From Flagellimonas amoyensis (GTDB lineage Bacteria > Bacteroidota > Bacteroidia > Flavobacteriales > Flavobacteriaceae), in assembly GCF_003058265.1 (NCBI RefSeq), contig NZ_QBUK01000006.1, positions 1 to 64,000 of the forward strand: a DNA stretch of 64,000 bases, read 5' to 3'. Every line of letters starts with the position of its first letter. Within the stretch, counting starts at the first letter, position 1. Below, piece after piece: positions 58,681 to 64,000 of the stretch. The notes under the pieces are model-generated. The model ran no database searches, had not been told where the DNA came from, and was given only the letters and a program-made list of their open reading frames with translations. The translations under genes were made by a program, and so were the position numbers.

Positions 58681-60627
58681 ATGGCAAAAGAAAACAATCC
58701 AAATACCCCTAAGAAACCTCGTTTTAGTTCGTGGTGGATATACGGCGTGGTGATCGCTTTGATCATCGGCTTCCAGTTCTTTGGAGGAAGCAGCTTCTCC
58801 AGTACCGAGAAGACCACAACTTCAGAACTACAGGAATTTTTACGCAATGGTGACATCTCCAAGATCGTCATCATCACCAATACACGCCAGGCCAAGGTAT
58901 ATTTGACCGAAGAGGCCCTCAACAAGGATGTGCACAAAGGAGTGGCCAAAAAGCCCCTTTTCCCTTCCTCCAGTTTGATGCCCCAGTATATCCTGGATTA
59001 TGGTGACCTACAGATTTTCCAGAACGAGATCACAGAGATCAAGAAAGAGAACAACCTGGATACCATTGTGGAGTTCGATACCGAATCCAATGTTCTGGGC
59101 GATTTATTATTGTCATTGCTGCCCTTTGCGTTGATCATTGCCATCTGGATCTATTTGATGCGCAGAATGTCCGGTGGTGCCGGAGGTGGTGCCGGAGGAC
59201 AGATTTTCAACATCGGAAAATCCAAGGCCAAACTATTTGATGAAAAGACCGATACCCGCACATCGTTCAAGGATGTCGCCGGTCTGGAAGGTGCCAAGGA
59301 AGAAGTACAAGAGATTGTGGAATTCCTTAAGAACCCTGATAAATATACCTCGCTCGGTGGAAAAATACCCAAAGGGGCCCTTTTGGTTGGACCTCCGGGA
59401 ACAGGTAAGACCCTTTTGGCCAAGGCCGTGGCCGGAGAGGCAAAAGTGCCTTTCTTCTCCCTGTCCGGTTCCGATTTTGTGGAAATGTTCGTAGGTGTGG
59501 GAGCTTCCCGCGTGCGTGATCTTTTCAAACAGGCCAAGGACAAGTCCCCTGCCATCATCTTTATTGATGAGATAGATGCCATTGGACGCGCAAGGGGCAA
59601 GAACAATTTTACAGGTTCCAACGATGAGCGCGAGAACACCTTGAACCAGCTGCTCACCGAAATGGACGGGTTTGGCACCAACACCAACGTCATTGTACTG
59701 GCCGCCACAAACCGTGCCGATGTACTGGACAAAGCCTTGATGCGTGCCGGACGATTTGACCGTCAGATCTATGTGGACCTTCCCGACCTGAACGAAAGAA
59801 AAGAAATCTTTGAGGTGCACTTGCGCCCCATCAAGACCGCGGAGACATTGGACCTCGACTTTTTGGCCAAACAGACCCCAGGTTTCTCAGGTGCTGACAT
59901 CGCCAACGTATGTAACGAGGCCGCCCTTATTGCTGCCCGTAAAGAGAAAAAGGCGGTGACCAAGCAGGATTTCCTCGACGCCGTGGACAGGATTGTCGGT
60001 GGTTTGGAGAAAAAGAACAAGATCATTACCCCCGAAGAGAAAAAGACCATTGCATACCACGAAGCCGGTCACGCCACCGTGAGCTGGATGTTGGAGCATG
60101 CCGCACCTTTGGTGAAGGTCACCATAGTTCCACGCGGACAATCGTTGGGAGCAGCTTGGTACCTACCCGAAGAGCGCTTGATCGTTCGTCCGGAACAGAT
60201 GTTGGACGAAATGTGTGCCACCATGGGAGGAAGGGCCGCTGAGAAGGTCATCTTCAACAAGATTTCCACAGGAGCTTTGAGCGATTTGGAAAAAGTGACC
60301 AAACAGGCCAGGGCCATGGTCACAATATATGGTCTGAACGATAAATTGGGGAACATCACCTATTACGATTCATCTGGCCAGAACGAATATGGGTTCACCA
60401 AGCCCTATAGCGAGGAGACCGCACAGCGAATCGATCAGGAAATATCCAAAATGATAGAGGAGCAGTACCAACGCGCCATCAAGCTCCTGGATGACAATAA
60501 GGACAAATTGACCGAGCTTGCTGACAGGCTTTTGGAAAAAGAAGTTATCTTTAAGGACGATCTGGAAAAGATTTTTGGCAGAAGACCTTTTGAAAAAGAA
60601 GAGGAAAAACTGGAGCCTGCCAAATAG
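58681..60627 (+). CDS. ftsH: ATP-dependent zinc metalloprotease FtsH
   Basis: From ATG 58681 ([34 protein letters not shown]) the protein has 648 residues; a frame from 58627 overlaps rsfS and is rejected. It is a membrane-bound AAA protease with two transmembrane segments (about 17-35 and 140-162). The ATPase has Walker A GPPGTGKT, Walker [13 protein letters not shown] and the second region of homology [20 protein letters not shown]. The protease zinc site is HEAGH. The acidic, charged C-terminus ([12 protein letters not shown]) is variable. It degrades misfolded membrane proteins and regulators. Confidence 0.98.
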   Translation: MAKENNPNTPKKPRFSSWWIYGVVIALIIGFQFFGGSSFSSTEKTTTSELQEFLRNGDISKIVIITNTRQAKVYLTEEALNKDVHKGVAKKPLFPSSSLMPQYILDYGDLQIFQNEITEIKKENNLDTIVEFDTESNVLGDLLLSLLPFALIIAIWIYLMRRMSGGAGGGAGGQIFNIGKSKAKLFDEKTDTRTSFKDVAGLEGAKEEVQEIVEFLKNPDKYTSLGGKIPKGALLVGPPGTGKTLLAKAVAGEAKVPFFSLSGSDFVEMFVGVGASRVRDLFKQAKDKSPAIIFIDEIDAIGRARGKNNFTGSNDERENTLNQLLTEMDGFGTNTNVIVLAATNRADVLDKALMRAGRFDRQIYVDLPDLNERKEIFEVHLRPIKTAETLDLDFLAKQTPGFSGADIANVCNEAALIAARKEKKAVTKQDFLDAVDRIVGGLEKKNKIITPEEKKTIAYHEAGHATVSWMLEHAAPLVKVTIVPRGQSLGAAWYLPEERLIVRPEQMLDEMCATMGGRAAEKVIFNKISTGALSDLEKVTKQARAMVTIYGLNDKLGNITYYDSSGQNEYGFTKPYSEETAQRIDQEISKMIEEQYQRAIKLLDDNKDKLTELADRLLEKEVIFKDDLEKIFGRRPFEKEEEKLEPAK

Positions 60628-60685
60628 ATTGGGTTCCAAAAGATGGAGTCTAAACTGAAATAGAAAAATGCACTCGATACGGTAA

Positions 60686-61294
60686 ATGGGAGTTTTTAAA
60701 AAGATTTTCGGAGGAGGAAAAAAGGTTTCCAAGGAAACTTTGGAAACCCGTGGAGACCACATGCCCGATCTGAAAATTCCCATTGACGAAAAGTTCACCA
60801 TCTATTTCAAGAAAAACGGGGGAAAGTTCATCTACTGCGAGGACTTTTCAGAAATATCCGATGCGTTGAAAAACATCATCTCGGAGAACAACTGGCAGAA
60901 CCACATGCTCTATTCCCTCGACCCCAGACTGGAAAACCGCTTTGCTTCAGAAAAACTTGAATTTACGGGCAATCGGCAGGAAAGTGACATTTTCTTCACC
61001 ACCTGCGAACACCTTGTTGCCCACAACGGCTCCATTTTGGTATGTTCCAACCAGATCAAGGAAAAGAAATTGGACGAACTCCCCTCCAACCTGATCGTGT
61101 TTGCCACCACAAGCCAATTGGTGGACTCCATCAGTGGGGCACTCAAGATCATCAAGGAAAAATACCGTAAGGACATTCCCAACAATATCACCACGCTAAA
61201 GCATTTTCAACCTACACCGGAGAACAAAGACGATTTCCTTTCCTATGGAAGTGCCTCAAAAAATGTCTATCTTTTACTCCTGGAAGACTACTAG
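60686..61294 (+). CDS. LUD-domain protein
   Basis: The 202-residue protein starts MGVFKKIFGGGKKVSKETLETRGDH and has the LUD fold pattern (SDIFFTTCEHLVAHNGSILVCSNQIKEKKLDELPSNLIVFATTSQLVDSI). This corresponds to the LutC-like lactate-utilisation domain. The gene context (ftsH, cdsA, psd) gives no lactate link, and LutA/LutB partners are absent here. It lies 3 bp before cdsA, so it is in the phospholipid operon. Function unknown. Confidence 0.88.
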   Translation: MGVFKKIFGGGKKVSKETLETRGDHMPDLKIPIDEKFTIYFKKNGGKFIYCEDFSEISDALKNIISENNWQNHMLYSLDPRLENRFASEKLEFTGNRQESDIFFTTCEHLVAHNGSILVCSNQIKEKKLDELPSNLIVFATTSQLVDSISGALKIIKEKYRKDIPNNITTLKHFQPTPENKDDFLSYGSASKNVYLLLLEDY

Positions 61295-61297
61295 TAC

Positions 61298-62101
61298 ATG
61301 AAAGAAATTTTAAGGCGCTCCATAACGGGGGTCATCTACGTGGTGCTTCTCTTGGGAGCGGTTTTTTTAAGTTCGGATGCCTTCGATTTCCTTTTTATGG
61401 CCTTTGGACTTGCCTGCCTGTATGAATTCAAACGCATCGTAAAGCTCAAGGGATACGCCATCTTTGTCGCTTATCTGGCACTCTGGTGGGTATTCATCTA
61501 TCTTGTTCAGGACGGCGCTCTGGTGACCCTTCTCATGCTACTGACCATAACGGTGGACCTAGTGCTCCTTGCTTTTCTATTTTCCAAAAGACCAAAAGAG
61601 TTTACGGAGCTCCAAAAATTCATCATTGCCGTTTTCTACATTGGTGGCGGATGTATCTTCCTGACCATGATCCCCTATAAGGATGATGCCTTTGCCCAAT
61701 TTTTGATCATGGGCATCTTTATCCTGATCTGGGTCAACGATACGTTTGCCTATTTGGTGGGAAGGGCCATGGGCAGAACAAAATTGTTTCCTGCAGTTTC
61801 TCCAAAAAAAACCATTGAAGGTTCTGTAGGAGGTCTTATTTTTGCACTGGTGGCCGCCTATATCCTTTCTTGGTACGAAACCAAGCTCAGCTTGATGGAA
61901 TGGATGGCAATGGCCACCCTGATCGTGGTTGCGGGAAGCCTTGGCGATCTTTTGGAATCCAAATTCAAACGTATGGCGGGAGTGAAGGACAGTGGTGCCA
62001 TCCTTCCCGGTCATGGCGGGGTTTGGGACCGATTGGACAGCTTGGTGTTTGCTTCGCCATTTGCATATTTGATACTTAATATTTTCTCCTATGTTTCATA
62101 A
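61298..62101 (+). CDS. cdsA: Phosphatidate cytidylyltransferase
   Basis: The 267-residue membrane enzyme makes CDP-diacylglycerol from phosphatidate and CTP. There are about seven to eight hydrophobic segments. The signature is at the C-terminus: GDLLESKFKRMAGVKDSGAILPGHGGVWDRLDSL. The substrate-binding SPKKTIEGSVGG is also clear. The psd gene begins 11 bp before its stop, and the two catalyse the first and last steps of phosphatidylethanolamine synthesis; pssA is not in the window. Confidence 0.97.
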   Translation: MKEILRRSITGVIYVVLLLGAVFLSSDAFDFLFMAFGLACLYEFKRIVKLKGYAIFVAYLALWWVFIYLVQDGALVTLLMLLTITVDLVLLAFLFSKRPKEFTELQKFIIAVFYIGGGCIFLTMIPYKDDAFAQFLIMGIFILIWVNDTFAYLVGRAMGRTKLFPAVSPKKTIEGSVGGLIFALVAAYILSWYETKLSLMEWMAMATLIVVAGSLGDLLESKFKRMAGVKDSGAILPGHGGVWDRLDSLVFASPFAYLILNIFSYVS

Positions 62102-62756
62102 AGAGGGTCAAAAAATAGTCATTTTCACTTTTTTTCTTGTGGTTGCCGCCCTATTTGCCGCACAGTATTTGATTGATGTGGAATGGGCACGGTTCACCAT
62201 ACAGATTTCCGCCCTTGTTGTCCTGATTGCCATTCTCCAGTTTTTCAGGAACCCCAAAAGACCGGTGACCCCCAATTTTGATGAGATCTTGGCTCCCGTG
62301 GATGGGAAGGTCGTGGTCATAGAAGAAGTGGATGAACCTGAATATTTTAAGGAACGTAGAAGACAAGTCTCTATTTTCATGTCACCCGTGAACGTGCATG
62401 TCACCCGATACCCTGCCAGCGGAACTGTAACCTATTCCAAATACCATCCCGGGAAATATTTGGTGGCCTGGCACCCCAAATCCAGTACGGAGAACGAACG
62501 TACCACCGTGGTGCTCCATACTCCTAAATTTGGTGAGATTGGGTACCGACAAATTGCCGGGGCCATGGCCAGGCGTATTGTCAATTATGCGGAAGAAGGC
62601 GAACAAGTGACACAGGGTGAAGATGCGGGCTTTATCAAGTTTGGGTCCAGGGTAGACCTTTTGTTGCCCTTGAATTGCAACATCACCGTGAAACTGAACC
62701 AAAAAGTGACCGGGGCCAAAACCTGCATTGCATCTGTAAGAAGAGAAGATGATTGA
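62091..62756 (+). CDS. psd: Phosphatidylserine decarboxylase family protein
   Basis: The 221-residue enzyme decarboxylates phosphatidylserine to phosphatidylethanolamine. It is the short PSD-A form with two N-terminal transmembrane segments (about 9-25 and 34-50). The pyruvoyl precursor cleavage site is in FIKFGSRVDLLLP (Gly-Ser), and FMSPVNVHVTRYPASG is typical. It overlaps cdsA by 11 bp and the ACBP gene by 8 bp, so the operon is tight and translationally coupled. Confidence 0.96.
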   Translation: MFHKEGQKIVIFTFFLVVAALFAAQYLIDVEWARFTIQISALVVLIAILQFFRNPKRPVTPNFDEILAPVDGKVVVIEEVDEPEYFKERRRQVSIFMSPVNVHVTRYPASGTVTYSKYHPGKYLVAWHPKSSTENERTTVVLHTPKFGEIGYRQIAGAMARRIVNYAEEGEQVTQGEDAGFIKFGSRVDLLLPLNCNITVKLNQKVTGAKTCIASVRREDD

Positions 62757-63012
62757 CGAAGCCTTGCATAAAAAATTTGAGGAGGCGGTAGCTTTTGTGA
62801 ACAGCTATACGGAACCATTGCCCGCCGATTTGCTACTAAAACTGTATGCCTACTTCAAAATTGCCAACCGAAATTTTGACAATCCGGGCAGCAGGACCCC
62901 ATTGATCAATGCCTTCAAGGCCAATGCCCTGTTCCAAGCGAAGAACATGGGCCGAAAAGAGGCCATGGAAAAATACATCGAACTGGTGGATTTGGAAATT
63001 AGGACACTCTAG
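62749..63012 (+). CDS. Acyl-CoA-binding protein
   Basis: The 87-residue four-helix protein belongs to the ACBP family. Motifs are LHKKFEEAVAFVNSYTEPLPADLLLKLYAYFKIANRNFD, then FKANALFQAKNMGRKEAMEKYIELV, where the K-A-x-x-x-A-W stretch is changed to ALFQAK. It carries acyl-CoA esters, probably supplying phospholipid synthesis given its overlap with psd. ACBP is mainly eukaryotic and found in only some bacterial groups, including flavobacteria. Its 3' end overlaps the convergent desaturase gene by 4 bp. Confidence 0.93.
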   Translation: MIDEALHKKFEEAVAFVNSYTEPLPADLLLKLYAYFKIANRNFDNPGSRTPLINAFKANALFQAKNMGRKEAMEKYIELVDLEIRTL

Positions 63013-64000
63013 GACGCCAAGTTGGTTGCCGCATATGGCTTTTCAAAATAGGTGAAATATACGCCGCCAAAAATGGTGATCAAAAAATAGATGGCCACGG
63101 AATAACTGGCCATCGGCAAAAAAGAATCGATTCCGAACCAATCCTTGGTGAAGAAAATCAAGGCCAACCCCGCCACTCCCCGGAACACTTCAATCCAGAC
63201 AGCATACTTTTTTCGGTCCATCAAGGTCGTGTACCCATAGACGCCTATAAAGACAAAGCCCCCGAACAGCAAAAGGCCATCAAACCCAATGTTGGAATAA
63301 TTGTAGAACATAAAGAGCATCAGGGCCGTGGTCATGATGAGTTGGAACAAGGCATATACCTTCAGCGAATTGGAAGCTTCCGGCCGGTATTTCTCAAAAT
63401 TATAGACATCTTCAATGATCTCTACCGGATGGGCTGACTTGACATCCGCAGGCCGCCAGCCAGTAGGCATGAACCAAATCCGTAGTTTGTCCCAGTAGCT
63501 CCTGGTCCGCCATGCATCCTTCACTAGTCGCCACAAATGCTGAAAATTGATGATGATGGGATTCCACGTGTTGGCAGGTTTCAAGACACCATATTGGGGC
63601 GGTACCTTATCCAGTTCCTCCTGAAATGTTCCGAACATCCTGTCCCAAATACAGAATATCTGCCCTAAGTTCTTGTCGATGTATTCCTTGTTGATGGCAT
63701 GATGAACCCGATGCTGCGAAGGGGTAACGATCACATACTCCAACCATCCCATTTTTCCGATATGTTGGGTATGGTACCAAAACTGGGCAAAAAGATGGAT
63801 AGGCGCCAAAACAGCGATGACCTCATGCGGGACCCCAAGCAGGGCAGCAGGGATCAAGAGCAGCGCATAATAACCCAAAAGATTGGAAATGGGCTGGCGA
63901 AGGGCACAGGCCAGATTGAATTCTTCACTGCTGTGGTGAATGACATGCTGGTTCCAGAAAAAATTGATGTGGTGGCTGAGGCGATGGTTCCAATATCCCG
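63009..64000 (-). CDS. Sterol desaturase/fatty acid hydroxylase family protein, partial (5' end beyond right edge)
   Basis: On the minus strand the frame is open to the right edge (330 codons seen). It begins within GYWNHRLSHHINFFWNQHVIHHSSEEFNLACALRQPISN, so the first His-box motifs (HRLSHH, HVIHHSS) are present, and the third is QHRVHHAINKEYIDKNLGQ. A TTG at 63878 is an internal Leu codon and not the start. These di-iron membrane enzymes hydroxylate or desaturate lipids. The bacterial members that carry the GQIFCIWDRMFGTFQEE stretch are close to alkylglycerol monooxygenase-like proteins. Four to five hydrophobic segments follow in the C-terminal half. The substrate is unknown. Confidence 0.93.
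   Translation of the reverse strand, partial: GYWNHRLSHHINFFWNQHVIHHSSEEFNLACALRQPISNLLGYYALLLIPAALLGVPHEVIAVLAPIHLFAQFWYHTQHIGKMGWLEYVIVTPSQHRVHHAINKEYIDKNLGQIFCIWDRMFGTFQEELDKVPPQYGVLKPANTWNPIIINFQHLWRLVKDAWRTRSYWDKLRIWFMPTGWRPADVKSAHPVEIIEDVYNFEKYRPEASNSLKVYALFQLIMTTALMLFMFYNYSNIGFDGLLLFGGFVFIGVYGYTTLMDRKKYAVWIEVFRGVAGLALIFFTKDWFGIDSFLPMASYSVAIYFLITIFGGVYFTYFEKPYAATNLAS

Overview
The window looks like chromosome from a marine flavobacterium (Bacteroidota, Flavobacteriaceae, of the Muricauda/Allomuricauda, Maribacter or Robiginitalea kind). I infer this from type IX secretion signatures (a gliding-motility-type C-terminal sorting domain, a PorP/SprF protein and a PorE-like OmpA protein), Bacteroidota families (DUF2851, DUF3467, short PspC), start codons that mostly lack Shine-Dalgarno sequences, and many -7 boxes of the Bacteroidota form TAnnTTTG. 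No phage, plasmid, CRISPR array or insertion sequence is visible. Most of the window is core genome.

Layout. 1-7335 (minus): a partial secreted repeat protein, then a type IX secretion operon (repeat adhesin, SprF/PorP-like protein, OmpA/TPR/propeller protein) closed by a strong terminator. 7742-9892 (plus): prfC and a small membrane protein. 9933-25108 (minus): the ancestral information-processing block tRNA-Thr/Tyr/Gly/Thr, tuf, tRNA-Trp, secE, nusG, rplKAJL, rpoBC and DUF3467, preceded by hpf, xerC and rpsU. 25179-32608 (minus): acyl-CoA dehydrogenase, a ComEA-like HhH protein, an unusual alanine/glycine symporter, PspC, DUF2851, rhodanese and two thioredoxin-fold proteins. 32743-34436 (plus): a MarR, nitroreductase, YceI module. 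34512-41809 (plus): a complete trp operon (E G D C F B A) with its own leader-peptide attenuator. 41844-49824: M20 peptidase, small lipoprotein, UDG-like protein, ppc, yaaA, an RluA-type pseudouridine synthase and a PASTA protein. 49905-64000: ddl, coaD, a histidine kinase and response regulator pair, M14 carboxypeptidase, Nudix/pyrE divergent pair, SRPBCC protein, birA, rsfS, ftsH, LUD protein, cdsA, psd, ACBP and a partial sterol desaturase-family gene.

Most notable. (1) The trp operon has a perfect Bacteroidota promoter, an 18-residue leader peptide with three consecutive Trp codons, an antiterminator pairing and a terminator, all within about 150 bp: a classical ribosome-mediated attenuator whose leader ORF begins almost at the predicted transcription start. 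(2) The same operon is littered with palindromic repeat elements at its junctions, and one 63-bp element sits in frame inside trpF and is translated. (3) rpsU carries an extended Shine-Dalgarno sequence in a genome where others lack one, which fits bS21 autoregulation. (4) The AgcS-type symporter has an N-terminal signal peptide, an Ig/SprB-like repeat and a lipoyl-like domain that keeps a DK pair.

Two genes are cut by the window edges: the first on the left and the last on the right. Several starts are corrected in the entries below from the longest possible reading frame to the likely start codon.
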